Shown: positions 9,571 through 19,683, counted from the stretch's first letter. The stretch is DNA of 55,941 nucleotides from Cellvibrionales bacterium UBA7375 (GCA_949487135.1 CATAJQ010000033.1:1-55941), one strand, 5' to 3'. A program made the numbers and translations. The notes: a model not told the origin generated them from the sequence alone.

Positions 9571-10709
9571 TGCTGGAGCTACCCCCTTTATCTCTGTACG
9601 TTCATATCCCCTGGTGTGTGCGTAAATGCCCCTATTGTGACTTTAACTCCCACGAAAGTGCCGCTACAATCCCCGAAAATGATTATTTGCAAGCTCTTTT
9701 TCGCGATCTGACAAATGATTTACCCTGGGTGCAAAATAGAAAAATACACTCGATTTTCTTTGGCGGCGGCACTCCTAGCCTGTTCTCTGCCAATGCCATA
9801 GAAAAAATCATCCAGCGCACCGAGACACTAATTGGCTTTGAAGATGATATAGAGATTACATTAGAGGCCAATCCCGGTACCGCAGAACAACAAAAGTTTG
9901 CTGACTTTAATGCCGCAGGCGTCAACCGGCTATCCATTGGCGTGCAAAGCTTTAACAATGATCACCTCAGCGCACTGGGCCGAATTCATGATAGCGACAA
10001 TGCCCTGAAGGCCATTGAAATGGCGCATATTTGCGGCTTCGAACGCTTCAATATAGACCTTATGCACGGCCTGCCTAACCAAACTAGAGCTCAAGCTGTA
10101 AGTGATTTAGAAACAGCTATAAATACCGGCGCAACCCATATCTCTTGGTATCAACTCACCATCGAGCCCAATACCGCGTTTTATTCTAAGCCGCCCATTT
10201 TACCGATTGAAGATCAGCTTGCCGATATACAGGATCTTGGTCAGCAAACATTGGCTAAAGCTGACTTTGAACAATATGAAATATCAGCATTTGCGCGCAA
10301 TAATCAACAGTGCAAGCATAATATTAATTACTGGCAATTTGGTGACTACTTAGGCATTGGCGCAGGCGCCCATGGAAAAATCACGCTACCCGATCAAAAC
10401 AGTATTATTCGTTCGGCAAAAACACGTCTACCCAAGCACTATCTCAACCAGGATACTTCGCAGTTAACCTCTGACAAGCCCATTGCTCAAGATCAGCTGG
10501 TGTTGGAGTTTATGATGAATGGCCTGCGCCTAACTGCCGGTGTAAAAAAGGACTTACTAAACAGTCGAACTGGGCTTTCAACTGATCAGATTGAGGATAA
10601 AATTGAACAGTTAAACCAAGAGGGATTTTTAAAGCATCATCCCTCATACTTCTGCACAACCGAGTTAGGTGCACGATTTCTCGACACCCTGTTGCAACGC
10701 TTTTCTTAA
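9570..10709 (+). CDS. hemW: Radical SAM heme chaperone HemW
   Basis: HemW (YggW) is a radical SAM protein related to oxygen-independent coproporphyrinogen oxidase, now viewed as a heme chaperone. The cluster motif is CVRKCPYCDF (C-x3-C-x2-C) at residues 16-25, preceded by LYVHIPW. FFGGGTPSLF and the EANPGT segment are typical, and the C-terminal HemN_C-like domain is present. At 379 aa it matches E. coli HemW. It overlaps rdgB by one base, the same gene pair as in Pseudomonas and E. coli. Confidence 0.94.
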   Translation: MLELPPLSLYVHIPWCVRKCPYCDFNSHESAATIPENDYLQALFRDLTNDLPWVQNRKIHSIFFGGGTPSLFSANAIEKIIQRTETLIGFEDDIEITLEANPGTAEQQKFADFNAAGVNRLSIGVQSFNNDHLSALGRIHDSDNALKAIEMAHICGFERFNIDLMHGLPNQTRAQAVSDLETAINTGATHISWYQLTIEPNTAFYSKPPILPIEDQLADIQDLGQQTLAKADFEQYEISAFARNNQQCKHNINYWQFGDYLGIGAGAHGKITLPDQNSIIRSAKTRLPKHYLNQDTSQLTSDKPIAQDQLVLEFMMNGLRLTAGVKKDLLNSRTGLSTDQIEDKIEQLNQEGFLKHHPSYFCTTELGARFLDTLLQRFS

Positions 10710-10737
10710 ATTTCTCACTTTAGTCAACGCAACTTTT

Positions 10738-10746
10738 TGCTACAAT
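10738..10746 (+). promoter_or_regulatory. Possible extended -10 promoter for the cation efflux gene
   Basis: TGCTACAAT matches an extended -10 element (TGn followed by a near-consensus hexamer). It lies 35 bp before the TTG start of the cation diffusion facilitator, so the transcript would have a short leader. There is no good -35 at the right distance. Confidence 0.3.
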
Positions 10747-10780
10747 GGAAAAAATTATAAATTAAGAAATAAGACTTCCA

Positions 10781-11707
10781 TTGGATACTAGCAACTCACA
10801 AAACACAGTCCCTGCGGAAACTGCGCGATTATTACGCCTAGCCACCTATGCCTCGGTTAGCGTCGCCGTGTTTTTAATTATTGTTAAGTTAATCGCCTGG
10901 GGGCGCTCTGACTCAGTTAGCCTGCTGGCAACCCTAGTTGACTCGATACTTGACGCTTTCGCCTCTATTATTAATTTAATTGCGGTTAGGCATGCGCTGA
11001 CACCGGCTGATAAAGAGCATCGATTTGGTCACGGTAAAGCAGAAGCACTCGCTGGATTGAGTCAATCACTGTTTATAGCTGGATCGTCATTGTTCTTGTT
11101 GCTCGAGGCCGCGCAAACACTTTTCAATCCGACTGAAATAAAACATGCCTTAGACGGCATTGTGGTAATGGTAATTTCCATTATTGCAACGCTAATTTTA
11201 GTAAGTTTTCAGCACTATGTGATTAGAAAAACACGATCTGTCGCAATTAGTGCCGATGCACTACATTACAAGTCTGATATTCTAATGAACTTAGCCGTGA
11301 TACTCGCCTTATGGCTGGCCACCATGGGTCTTAATGTATTTGACCCTATTATTGGCGCCATTATCGCCTGCTATATTTTATACAGCGTTTGGAGTATTGT
11401 CAGCGTATCTCTTGATCAATTGATGGATCGTGAACTGAGTGACGAAGTAAGAGCCAACATTAAACAGGTTGTTTTAGCACACCCCCAAGCCCAGGGAATG
11501 CACGATTTACGTACTCGACACTCCGGAACCATGACATTTATTCAGTTTCACTTAGAAATTGAAGACGATCTTACACTGTTACAGGCGCATAATGCCTCCG
11601 ATGAAATAGAGCTAGAACTTTTGAAAACCTACCCTGGCTCTGAGATTATTATTCATATAGACCCCAAATCAGTGGTTGGGAAAGAGACAGTCGCGACATT
11701 CGAATAA
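10781..11707 (+). CDS. fieF: Cation diffusion facilitator family efflux transporter
   Basis: This 308-aa inner-membrane protein exchanges divalent metal (Zn or Fe) for protons. Six transmembrane helices are followed by a cytoplasmic C-terminal domain. The two halves of the metal site are in TLVDSILDAFAS (DxxxD, near residue 50) and DALHYKSDILMN (HxxxD, near residue 160). The cytoplasmic domain has AQGMHDLRTRHSG and ends with IIIHIDP, as in FieF/YiiP. The only plausible start upstream of the first helix is TTG at 10781. It appears monocistronic. The exact metal is not decided by sequence. Confidence 0.88.
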   Translation: MDTSNSQNTVPAETARLLRLATYASVSVAVFLIIVKLIAWGRSDSVSLLATLVDSILDAFASIINLIAVRHALTPADKEHRFGHGKAEALAGLSQSLFIAGSSLFLLLEAAQTLFNPTEIKHALDGIVVMVISIIATLILVSFQHYVIRKTRSVAISADALHYKSDILMNLAVILALWLATMGLNVFDPIIGAIIACYILYSVWSIVSVSLDQLMDRELSDEVRANIKQVVLAHPQAQGMHDLRTRHSGTMTFIQFHLEIEDDLTLLQAHNASDEIELELLKTYPGSEIIIHIDPKSVVGKETVATFE

Positions 11708-11826
11708 TTCATCGCAAATTTATAGCGCAAAGTACAAAGTATTAATTGGTGCAGGTAAGCACCTAATGATATTATGGTCTTATTAACAACACTGATTACA
11801 ACCTGTTTTTCTGGAGAAATTTCCCA

Positions 11827-12153
11827 ATGAGTGACTCAATTGTCCACACAACCGATGCCAGCTTTGAAGCTGACGTTCTTCAATCCGAATTACCAACACT
11901 GGTAGACTTTTGGGCGCCTTGGTGTGGCCCATGCAAAATGATTGCCCCTATCCTAGATGAGCTAGCGATTGAGTATGCTGGCAAAATCAAAATCTGCAAA
12001 GTTGATGTAGATGGCAATCCAGAGAGTGCGGCTAAATTTAACGTTCGCGGCATACCAACTCTTTTGGTGTTTAAAAATGGTGCCGTTGAAGCGACTAAAG
12101 TAGGCGCTCTTTCTAAAGGACAGTTAACCGAGTTTGTAGACGGTCTTATCTAA
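11827..12153 (+). CDS. trxA: Thioredoxin 1
   Basis: TrxA is the 108-aa cytoplasmic disulfide reductase that serves ribonucleotide reductase, PAPS reductase and general thiol repair. The active site WCGPCK is at residues 32-37 inside [16 protein letters not shown], and the cis-proline is in RGIPTLLVF near residue 77. A ribosome binding site CTGGAGAAAT precedes the ATG. It sits directly upstream of rho, an arrangement conserved from E. coli to Pseudomonas. Confidence 0.97.
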   Translation: MSDSIVHTTDASFEADVLQSELPTLVDFWAPWCGPCKMIAPILDELAIEYAGKIKICKVDVDGNPESAAKFNVRGIPTLLVFKNGAVEATKVGALSKGQLTEFVDGLI

Positions 12154-12158
12154 GTGAC

Positions 12159-12182
12159 TTGCGACCCTTAGCGGGGTCGCAA
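12159..12182 (+). terminator. Hairpin downstream of trxA
   Basis: A perfect 9-bp stem (TTGCGACCC / GGGTCGCAA) with a 6-nt loop starts 5 bp after the trxA stop. It is followed by A residues rather than a T run, so it is not a textbook intrinsic terminator on the plus strand. It may partly insulate trxA from rho or stabilise the trxA transcript. Confidence 0.4.
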
Positions 12183-12367
12183 AAATCAGCTTGCGTTTAT
12201 AACCACAACCCTATAATCTTACACTTATCCTATTTCTTGCCCTGTCTTGCACAACTAAAAATAATAAAGTGCCTACCGCGGCAATAGACTACACTCAAAA
12301 ACAATCAACCCTTGGCATTGGTCGAGACAATAACTTCTTCGAATTACATACACCCTAAGAACCTTCT
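12183..12367 (+). promoter_or_regulatory. C-rich, G-poor rho leader
   Basis: The 187 bp at 12181-12367 before rho contain by hand count about 51 C and 20 G on the sense strand. C-rich, G-poor unstructured RNA is what Rho binds at rut sites, and E. coli rho is autoregulated by attenuation in its leader. An autoregulatory leader here is therefore plausible. No convincing leader peptide was found, and the promoter is not clear. Confidence 0.45.
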
Positions 12368-13627
12368 ATGAACTTATCAGAATTAAAGCAAAAACCCATT
12401 GACGAACTGCTAGAAATGACCTCCTCTATGGGGCTGGACAATTTAGCGCGATCCCGCAAACAAGACATTATCTTTGCCCTGCTTAAGCGTCACGCTAAAA
12501 GTGGCGAAGATATTTATGGAGATGGGGTGCTTGAAATCTTGCCGGATGGTTTTGGCTTTTTGCGCTCTGCCGGCGCTTCTTATCTAGCAGGACCAGATGA
12601 TATATATGTGTCTCCAAGCCAAATTAGACGCTTTAATCTTCGCACCGGTGACCGTATTTCCGGAAAAATTCGCCCACCCAAGGACGGTGAGCGTTATTTT
12701 GCTATGCTTAAAGTCGATGAAATTAATTTTGATGCGCCGGAAAATGCACGCAACAAAATCCTGTTTGAAAATTTAACCCCACTTTTCCCTGATGAGCCTT
12801 TATTACTTGAAGCGGGAAATGGTTCTACCGAGGATCTTACCGGTCGTGTTATCGATCTAGTATCGCCTATTGGTAAGGGTCAGCGCGGACTTATTGTTGC
12901 GCCGCCAAAAGCAGGTAAAACCATTATGATGCAGAATATTGCGCAATCAATTATTCGCAATAATCCAGAGTGCTACATAATTGTTCTACTTATTGACGAG
13001 CGCCCTGAAGAAGTCACCGAAATGCAGCGTACTGTGCGCGGTGAAGTGATTGCATCTACCTTTGATGAACCACCCAATCGTCACGTTCAGGTGGCTGAAA
13101 TGGTTATTGAAAAAGCCAAGCGTCTTGTTGAGCACAAAAAAGATGTGGTTATTCTTCTCGACTCAATCACCCGCTTGGCCAGAGCCTACAACACCGTTAT
13201 CCCTTCTTCAGGCAAGGTATTAACTGGTGGTGTTGATGCCCATGCGCTTGAGAAGCCAAAAAGATTCTTTGGAGCAGCGCGTAATATCGAAAATGGAGGC
13301 AGCTTAAGTATTATTGCTACTGCTTTGGTTGAAACTGGCTCAAAAATGGATGAAGTAATTTACGAAGAATTTAAAGGCACTGGTAACCTAGAGCTTATTC
13401 TTGACCGCAAAATCGCTGAAAAACGTGTTTATCCAGCCATTAATGTTCGCCGTTCAGGTACTCGTCGTGAAGATTTGCTAATGGATGAAGCCGAACTACA
13501 AAGAGTTTGGATTCTGCGCAAACTACTGCATGATATGGAAGACCTGCCCGCTATCGAGTTTATGATAGAAAAACTTAAAGGTTTCAAAAGCAACGGTGAA
13601 TTTTTTGGTGCGATGAAACGTAAATAG
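12368..13627 (+). CDS. rho: Transcription termination factor Rho
   Basis: Rho is the hexameric RNA-dependent ATPase that ends transcription at rut-containing sites. The order is an N-terminal helical domain ([15 protein letters not shown]), the RNA-binding OB fold with [14 protein letters not shown] (near residue 60), Walker [14 protein letters not shown] (near residue 178), Walker [18 protein letters not shown], and the secondary RNA-binding Q-loop region near residues 280-290. At 419 aa the length equals that of E. coli Rho. It follows trxA by 214 bp and precedes ubiD by 42 bp. Confidence 0.98.
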   Translation: MNLSELKQKPIDELLEMTSSMGLDNLARSRKQDIIFALLKRHAKSGEDIYGDGVLEILPDGFGFLRSAGASYLAGPDDIYVSPSQIRRFNLRTGDRISGKIRPPKDGERYFAMLKVDEINFDAPENARNKILFENLTPLFPDEPLLLEAGNGSTEDLTGRVIDLVSPIGKGQRGLIVAPPKAGKTIMMQNIAQSIIRNNPECYIIVLLIDERPEEVTEMQRTVRGEVIASTFDEPPNRHVQVAEMVIEKAKRLVEHKKDVVILLDSITRLARAYNTVIPSSGKVLTGGVDAHALEKPKRFFGAARNIENGGSLSIIATALVETGSKMDEVIYEEFKGTGNLELILDRKIAEKRVYPAINVRRSGTRREDLLMDEAELQRVWILRKLLHDMEDLPAIEFMIEKLKGFKSNGEFFGAMKRK

Positions 13628-13669
13628 TTGGCATCCAGTTACTATACTGACAAATATTGAGCCAGCCCC

Positions 13670-15151
13670 ATGAAGCATTCTGACTTACGCAGTTTTATCT
13701 CATTCCTTGAGCAACAGGGTGAGCTGGTTCGTATTACACAAGAAGTAGACCCAAATCTCGAAATGACCGAGATCAGCGACCGCACTTTACGCGCCAAAGG
13801 TCCCGCTCTTCTATTTGAAAATCCCAAAGGCTATTCAATGCCCGTTCTATGTAATCTTTTTGGTACACCAAAAAGAGTGGCCATGGGTATGGGGCAGGAA
13901 TCGGTTGCCGCTTTGCGCGACGTTGGTGAACTATTAGCTTTTTTAAAACAACCTGAACCCCCCAAAGACCTTCGCGATCTCTGGGACAAGCGCCACGATT
14001 TTAAGCAAGTGCTTAATATGCCAGTCAAAGCGCTCAAAAAGGCTCCCTGCCAAGAAGTCATTTTAGAGGGTGATCAGGTTGATCTAGGGCAGATTCCGAT
14101 TCAAACTTGCTGGCCCGGCGATGCCGCGCCCCTTATAACTTGGCCCTTAGTCATTACCCGTGGTCCAGACAAGGAGCGCCAGAATTTAGGCATCTATCGC
14201 ATGCAAAAGCTGGCTAAGAATAAGCTGATTATGCGTTGGCTAGCTCACCGTGGTGGCGCCTTGGATTATAGAGACTGGCAGATAAAACATCCGGGTAAGC
14301 CCTATCCAGTTGCGATTGCCCTAGGTGCAGACCCCGCGACTACCTTGAGCGCTGTTACACCAGTTCCCGACAGCCTATCTGAGTATGCTTTTGCCGGCCT
14401 TTTGCGCGGAGAAAAAACTTCAGTTGTGAAATCTATTGGCAGCGATCTTCAGGTCCCAGCTACCGCTGAAATTATTCTAGAGGGCTATTTACAGCCGGGC
14501 GAAGAAGCCGATGAGGGGCCATTTGGTGACCACACTGGTTATTACAATGAGGTTGAACGCTTCCCAGTCCTAACCGTAGAGCGCATCACCCATCGCAAAC
14601 AGCCAATCTATCACAGCACCTATACTGGCAGACCGCCCGATGAACCGGCAATTTTAGGCGTGGCTCTGAATGAGGTGTTTGTACCTATTTTGCAAAAACA
14701 GTTTCCAGAAATCACTGATTTTTATCTTCCCGCTGAAGGCTGCTCCTACCGTATGGCAGTAGTTAGCATGAAGAAACAGTTCCCCGGTCATGCCAAGCGC
14801 GTAATGATGGGTGTTTGGTCATTTTTGCGCCAATTTATGTACACTAAATTTATTATTGTTACCGATGAGGATATTGATATCCGCAATTGGGAGGATGTTA
14901 TTTGGGCCATTACTACCCGTATGGATCCTACCCGCGATACGGTAATGATCGATAATACGCCAATAGACTACCTCGATTTTGCCTCGCCTATTTCCGGTCT
15001 TGGCTCAAAAATGGGACTGGATGCAACCAATAAAATGCCTGGCGAAACCCATCGCGAATGGGGTGAGCCCATCCAGATGGATGCTGAGGTTAAACAGCGC
15101 ATTGATGAGCTTTGGCACGAATTAGGCATCAATAACTCAGACCAAACCTAG
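13670..15151 (+). CDS. ubiD: 4-hydroxy-3-polyprenylbenzoate decarboxylase
   Basis: UbiD removes the ring carboxyl group of 4-hydroxy-3-polyprenylbenzoate in ubiquinone synthesis, using the prenylated flavin made by UbiX. The 493-aa length is typical of E. coli-like UbiD. Landmarks are [17 protein letters not shown] at the N-terminus, GIYRMQ near residue 180, and [12 protein letters not shown] near residue 280, which carries an active-site glutamate region. ubiX is not in this window; ubiC and ubiA are, 17-20 kb away. The rho-ubiD neighbourhood occurs in Pseudomonas. Confidence 0.95.
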   Translation: MKHSDLRSFISFLEQQGELVRITQEVDPNLEMTEISDRTLRAKGPALLFENPKGYSMPVLCNLFGTPKRVAMGMGQESVAALRDVGELLAFLKQPEPPKDLRDLWDKRHDFKQVLNMPVKALKKAPCQEVILEGDQVDLGQIPIQTCWPGDAAPLITWPLVITRGPDKERQNLGIYRMQKLAKNKLIMRWLAHRGGALDYRDWQIKHPGKPYPVAIALGADPATTLSAVTPVPDSLSEYAFAGLLRGEKTSVVKSIGSDLQVPATAEIILEGYLQPGEEADEGPFGDHTGYYNEVERFPVLTVERITHRKQPIYHSTYTGRPPDEPAILGVALNEVFVPILQKQFPEITDFYLPAEGCSYRMAVVSMKKQFPGHAKRVMMGVWSFLRQFMYTKFIIVTDEDIDIRNWEDVIWAITTRMDPTRDTVMIDNTPIDYLDFASPISGLGSKMGLDATNKMPGETHREWGEPIQMDAEVKQRIDELWHELGINNSDQT

Positions 15152-15244
15152 ACCATCAAAGTTTAAAACTACTTTTACGCTTGCATAGCTCGCGCGAGAA
15201 GATTAAGTTGTACCTATAATTATAATTTCGCTTAGAGGTCAAAA

Positions 15245-16597
15245 GTGGGCAATAATAGGGGTCAGTTTCACCTTTTTACTAAGCGACGGTTTTTGCCGTT
15301 TTTTATCACCCAATTTCTTGGGGCGCTTAATGATAACCTATTTAAAAATGCCCTATTAGTGATAATCGTTAGCAGTGCAGTTGCCTCCGCCGATAGTAAT
15401 ACAAACTTTACCACCAACCTTGCCGCTGGCTTATTTATTTTGCCATTTTTCTTGTTTTCTACCGTGGCGGGTCACCTTGCCGACCGCTTTGACAAAGCCT
15501 ACTTAATTCGCCGCATTAAATTTGCTGAAATTATTCTGATGCTCATCGGCTGTTTTTCTCTATGGCAGACAAATATCAACCTAATGTTGGCGGTGCTATT
15601 TTTATTGGGCGTTCAATCCGCCTTCTTTGGCCCTATCAAATATGCCATTATCCCCCAGCATATGAGTCACAACGAATTGTTAGCCGCCAATGCACAGGTA
15701 GGTATGGGCACCTTTGTATCTATCTTGCTTGGCACTCTCATTGGCGGTTGGCTAGTAACTGAGCCTCAGGGTTCAATGCAACTCGGTGCATTGATTATAT
15801 TGGTGGCAATTATTGGCTGGCTTAGCAGCTGCCAAATACCTAACGCTCCTGCAGAACAAAAAGCCAGCGAACAGCTGGTTTCATTCAATCCTATTCGAGA
15901 AACTGCTGTTAATTACCGTTTGGCCAAACACAATAAAACCGTCCTCTATTGTATTTTTTCTAGCTCTTGGTTTTGGCTTTATGGCGCCTGCTTTTTAACT
16001 CAGGTACCTAATTTTTCCGTGGCAATTTTAGGCGGTGATCCCAAACTAATTTCAATTTTGTTGGGCGCGTTTATTATTGGTGTGGCAATAGGCTCTCTAT
16101 GCTGCACCCGGCTTTCACGAGGGCGGGTTGAGCCCGGATTAGTACCTATGGGTGCTATAGGCCTTAGTCTTTTTGCCATAGATTTATTTTTTTCCTCAAC
16201 CGCCTATGCGCAAATTAACTCTTCAGGCGACACCGTTTTACCCCTAGCCTTTTTGTCTATGCCCGCTGGGCTAAGAATTCTTGCAGACCTGCTGTTTATC
16301 GGCTTATTTGGCGGTCTATTTATCGTGCCAATTAATGCCATGATTCAGAGTAAAACCGATGGCGCAAGTCGCGCTAGAGTCGTCTCAGTGAATAATATAT
16401 TTAATTCCTTATTTATGGTTTCTGGCAGTCTTTTGGGCATGTTCTTTTTAAGTTATCTGGACTGGAGTATTCCGCAGTTCTTTTTGCTTCTGGCATTTTT
16501 TAATATTGCCTATATGGGAACAATCTTTTATTTGGAGCCTGTTTTTGTTCAGAGCTTTACACGCTGGGCCAATCTGAAGCATTTGAATAGGCAATAA
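15245..16597 (+). CDS. MFS transporter, LplT-like
   Basis: This 450-aa inner-membrane protein of the major facilitator superfamily has about 12 hydrophobic segments. The N-terminus (FITQFLGALNDNLFKNAL) and the first cytoplasmic loop (GHLADRFDKAYLIRR) resemble LplT, which flips lysophospholipids inward, and the MFS half of fused LplT-Aas proteins. No acyltransferase or acyl-ACP synthetase partner follows it here. The start is GTG at 15245 with GAGG 7 bp upstream. Substrate assignment to lysophospholipid is inference from family resemblance. Confidence 0.78.
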   Translation: MGNNRGQFHLFTKRRFLPFFITQFLGALNDNLFKNALLVIIVSSAVASADSNTNFTTNLAAGLFILPFFLFSTVAGHLADRFDKAYLIRRIKFAEIILMLIGCFSLWQTNINLMLAVLFLLGVQSAFFGPIKYAIIPQHMSHNELLAANAQVGMGTFVSILLGTLIGGWLVTEPQGSMQLGALIILVAIIGWLSSCQIPNAPAEQKASEQLVSFNPIRETAVNYRLAKHNKTVLYCIFSSSWFWLYGACFLTQVPNFSVAILGGDPKLISILLGAFIIGVAIGSLCCTRLSRGRVEPGLVPMGAIGLSLFAIDLFFSSTAYAQINSSGDTVLPLAFLSMPAGLRILADLLFIGLFGGLFIVPINAMIQSKTDGASRARVVSVNNIFNSLFMVSGSLLGMFFLSYLDWSIPQFFLLLAFFNIAYMGTIFYLEPVFVQSFTRWANLKHLNRQ

Positions 16598-16667
16598 TTT
16601 GCTTTTTATCGCTAGCCTGTATGGGTTAAACTACTGACTAATTCAAAGCTTCTGTCACGGCAAATAT

Positions 16668-16901
16668 ATGGTTCGATATATCTTACAAATGTTTGACGGC
16701 CGCGTTCTCGGAAAAGATTTAACCTGGACTTCCTACGCCAAAAATAATCCCCTTTTTAATACAAAGCATCATGACATTGCCCTTAACAAATTGATTGAAC
16801 TTAATGCTAAGGATATTGATCTACGCGCTAAGGTAACCGCCTGCGATGTCGACCCTAAAGGCAATATTATTATTGTTGATAACTCATCTAATGCGGCTTA
16901 A
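16668..16901 (+). CDS. Small hypothetical protein of unknown function
   Basis: I do not recognise this 77-aa protein. It has no signal peptide and no strong membrane segment; composition is mixed and soluble, with the tail CDVDPKGNIIIVDNSSNAA. It is placed tightly, 70 bp after the LplT-like gene and 11 bp before gshA, on the same strand and with ATG start, which argues that it is real. The gshA ribosome binding site (GGGAG) begins just after its stop. A gshA-related role would be only positional inference. Confidence 0.55.
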   Translation: MVRYILQMFDGRVLGKDLTWTSYAKNNPLFNTKHHDIALNKLIELNAKDIDLRAKVTACDVDPKGNIIIVDNSSNAA

Positions 16902-16912
16902 CTGGGAGTTAT

Positions 16913-18496
16913 ATGGCGTCTTTAACTGACCGCTTGGCCTTATTTGAAAACCCACAAGCAATAAAACTTTTGCGCGGCATTGTTCGCGGCATTGAAAAAG
17001 AAAGCCTGCGTGTTTCGCCAAGTGGGCATATTGCAAATTCGCCACACCCAAAAGCCTTGGGCTCAGCTCTAACTCATCCGTCAATAACGACAGACTATTC
17101 TGAAGCTTTATTAGAATTTATCACTGCTCCCTCCTGCTCGATTGACGAAGTACTTACCGAGCTTGATGATATCCATCGATTTACCTATCGTCATATCGGC
17201 GAAGAATTGCTTTGGGCTAGTAGTATGCCCTGCCAATTAGGCGCTGATGACCAAATACCAATAGCGGAATATGGCTGTTCAAATATCGGCATTATGAAGC
17301 GGGTCTACCGACTGGGATTAGGCCATAGATATGGCCGCGCCATGCAAACTATTGCAGGAATTCACTATAACTTTTCTGTGCCTGACGAGCTGTGGCTTGA
17401 GCTTCAACAGCAACAACAGAATAGCCAATCATTACAGGATTTTAAATCCGATGGATACTTTCATCTAATTCGCAATTTCCGTCGCTATGCCTGGCTTTTG
17501 CTTTATCTTTTAGGCTCTGCACCTGCAGTTTGCAGAAGCTTTGTAGCCAATCGAGAACATCGTTTAAGCCCTGTAGGCGATGATAGTCATAGTCTTCACC
17601 AGCCCTATGCAACCTCGTTGAGAATGGGTGATCTTGGCTATCAAAGTCAGGCGCAGTGCTCTGTAGATATTTCTTACAATAACCTAGAAAAGTATGTGAC
17701 AACCCTGAGTGATGCCTTGGCTAGACCCTATCAACCCTATGATGAAATTGGCCTTAAAGACGATCAAGGCAACTTCAAGCAGCTCAATACACATCTCTTG
17801 CAAATTGAGAACGAATTTTATAGTGCTATTCGACCTAAGCGCACTGCGATATCCAATGAGACACCCCTTCAAGCGCTAGAACATCGCGGTGTCGAATATA
17901 TTGAGGTTCGATGCTTGGATGTAAATCCACTACTTGCTTGCGGCATTGATGCTCAAACCATCCGTTTTTTAGATACTTTTTTACTTTTTTGTTTGTTTGC
18001 TGATAGCCCACAAACGTCTAGCGGAGAATCTATTGAGCTATCCGACAATATGTTGCGCACTGTTTACCAAGGGCGCGACCCCAAACTTAACCTTTGTCGT
18101 GATGGTGAAGAGCAAAATCTTCGAGTCTGGGGCGCAGACCTGCTGTTAGAAATGCAGCCAGTAGCTAAACAACTAGACACTGCACATGGCGAAAATCATT
18201 ATTTGGCTGCACTACGCCATATGCAATCTGCCATTGAAAATCCTAGCCTTACGCCTTCTGCCTCTATGCTTAATGAAATGCAGGACAATAACGAAACCTA
18301 CTACCGCATGGCGATGCGCAAAGCACAGGAACATAGACAATTTTTCCACCACGATTGCCCAGATAAGGCGATAAACACACATTATGTCGACCTCGCAGAA
18401 CAGTCACACCAGCAACAGGTCGCACTGGAGAACAATGACTCGATTACATTTGATCAGTTTTTATCCGAGTATTGGCAATCATCACAAATTAATTAG
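16913..18496 (+). CDS. gshA: Glutamate-cysteine ligase
   Basis: GshA forms gamma-glutamylcysteine from glutamate, cysteine and ATP, the rate-limiting step of glutathione synthesis. This 527-aa protein is the E. coli-type enzyme. Diagnostic parts are RGIEKESLRVSPSGHI near residue 24, DYSEALLEFIT near residue 62, the GIHYNFSVPDELW segment near residue 150, and YIEVRCLDVNPL near residue 330, which belongs to the ATP/metal site. GGGAGTT lies 4-8 bp before the ATG. gshB lies 16 kb away in the same window. Confidence 0.96.
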   Translation: MASLTDRLALFENPQAIKLLRGIVRGIEKESLRVSPSGHIANSPHPKALGSALTHPSITTDYSEALLEFITAPSCSIDEVLTELDDIHRFTYRHIGEELLWASSMPCQLGADDQIPIAEYGCSNIGIMKRVYRLGLGHRYGRAMQTIAGIHYNFSVPDELWLELQQQQQNSQSLQDFKSDGYFHLIRNFRRYAWLLLYLLGSAPAVCRSFVANREHRLSPVGDDSHSLHQPYATSLRMGDLGYQSQAQCSVDISYNNLEKYVTTLSDALARPYQPYDEIGLKDDQGNFKQLNTHLLQIENEFYSAIRPKRTAISNETPLQALEHRGVEYIEVRCLDVNPLLACGIDAQTIRFLDTFLLFCLFADSPQTSSGESIELSDNMLRTVYQGRDPKLNLCRDGEEQNLRVWGADLLLEMQPVAKQLDTAHGENHYLAALRHMQSAIENPSLTPSASMLNEMQDNNETYYRMAMRKAQEHRQFFHHDCPDKAINTHYVDLAEQSHQQQVALENNDSITFDQFLSEYWQSSQIN

Positions 18497-18548
18497 TCAA
18501 GCCATCAAATGATATACAATAACCAAATTATAATATTAGGAAACAGAT

Positions 18549-19043
18549 ATGCAGCTTCCAAACCATAGAGTCATTAATAGTCTTCAAGCCCTTACTGGGG
18601 TGCTATTAATTTTTATTGCTGTGTTTTATTTCCAAAATCATTTGCAGTTAGAGCCTTGCTATCTGTGTATTACCCAGCGTGTGTTCGTTATTGCCATCGC
18701 TGTTATTTGCACAGTCGCTGCACTGCACAACCCCGCGCAATATGGGCAAAAGGTATACGCTGGCTTATCTGCACTTATGGCACTGATTGGTAGCTATTTT
18801 TCAGTAAAACAACTGTGGCTTCAGGGTCTACCTGAGGATCAGGTGCCTGCCTGCGGCGTGCCGGTTGATTATTTATTTGATGCCTTCTCTTTATCAGAAG
18901 CGCTATCTCACCTTTTACGCGGCGATGGCAACTGTGCTGAAGTACAGTGGGAGCTATTGGGCATCAGTATGCCTGGATGGGTTTTAATCGCCTTTATCGG
19001 CTATGCCCTAATGGCAATCTTTCAGTTCACTCGAAAAGCCTAA
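18549..19043 (+). CDS. dsbB: Disulfide bond formation protein B
   Basis: DsbB is the four-helix inner-membrane oxidase that reoxidises DsbA and passes electrons to quinone. The first periplasmic redox pair is in LEPCYLCITQR (C-x2-C, near residue 38). The second pair lies in the large periplasmic loop, one cysteine in VPACGVP (near residue 101) and the other in GDGNCAEVQW (near residue 122). Four hydrophobic helices are evident in 164 aa. It is followed by rsd, as the DsbB paralogue dsbH is followed by algQ in Pseudomonas. Confidence 0.94.
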   Translation: MQLPNHRVINSLQALTGVLLIFIAVFYFQNHLQLEPCYLCITQRVFVIAIAVICTVAALHNPAQYGQKVYAGLSALMALIGSYFSVKQLWLQGLPEDQVPACGVPVDYLFDAFSLSEALSHLLRGDGNCAEVQWELLGISMPGWVLIAFIGYALMAIFQFTRKA

Positions 19044-19161
19044 CTCATAGGCTTAATGCTTTTTAGCCAACATCTTTCTATTTGAAAACAACTATTGGCT
19101 CATAAATAAACATTTTCCCTTATTATAATAAAGAGAGTAAGCTGTAAAAATAATATGGATT

Positions 19162-19662
19162 ATGGAATGTTTTATGGAAGATAAAAATTTAAAGCCCAAT
19201 GAATTTTGGCCCTGGGTACACGAACGAATAAAGCACTGGCTTGAAGCTCGCCGCGTGCTTCTTATTACCTTTTGCGAGCTCAGCAACGTCAAGGATTTTC
19301 ATGCCGAAAACCCCTTACAGGGTCAGCTATTACAAACCTTTTGCCAGCAATTAGTTGATTATATTTCAGAGGGACACTTTGAAATTTTTGAGCAACTTAT
19401 TAATGAAGGCCATCTATTTAATGATGCCGAGGCCTTGGCCTCAGGGAAAAAACTACTGCCCGCTATCTACACACTGACTGATCTTTTATTGGACTTTAAC
19501 GATAAATATTTGGCTACTGATGATCTGTCTTCACTGGCCGCTGACCTATCAAACTTGGGCGAAAATATGGCTCAAAGATTCGAAATTGAAGATAATATGG
19601 TGAATATCTTGCACAGTGCTCATTACCAGCAGGTACTCATTTCTAAAAAGCCTATCAATTAA
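19162..19662 (+). CDS. rsd: Regulator of sigma D (Rsd/AlgQ family)
   Basis: Rsd/AlgQ proteins bind RpoD and sequester the housekeeping sigma factor, shifting RNA polymerase toward alternative sigmas. The 166-aa sequence shows the family helical core, including RIKHWLEARRVLL near residue 24 and FCQQLVDYISEGHFEIFEQL-type sequence near residue 60, close to E. coli Rsd. An in-frame ATG four codons later (19174) is an alternative start. A TATAAT at 19124-19129 could be the -10 of its promoter, without a good -35. A strong bidirectional terminator follows. Confidence 0.9.
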   Translation: MECFMEDKNLKPNEFWPWVHERIKHWLEARRVLLITFCELSNVKDFHAENPLQGQLLQTFCQQLVDYISEGHFEIFEQLINEGHLFNDAEALASGKKLLPAIYTLTDLLLDFNDKYLATDDLSSLAADLSNLGENMAQRFEIEDNMVNILHSAHYQQVLISKKPIN

Positions 19663-19683
19663 AAATTATTGTTTTACTGGCAT

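Noticed and set aside
11746-11767. GGTGC/GCACC hairpin between the cation efflux gene and trxA as a terminator
   Set aside because: Only a 5-bp core with no T run; too weak to call.
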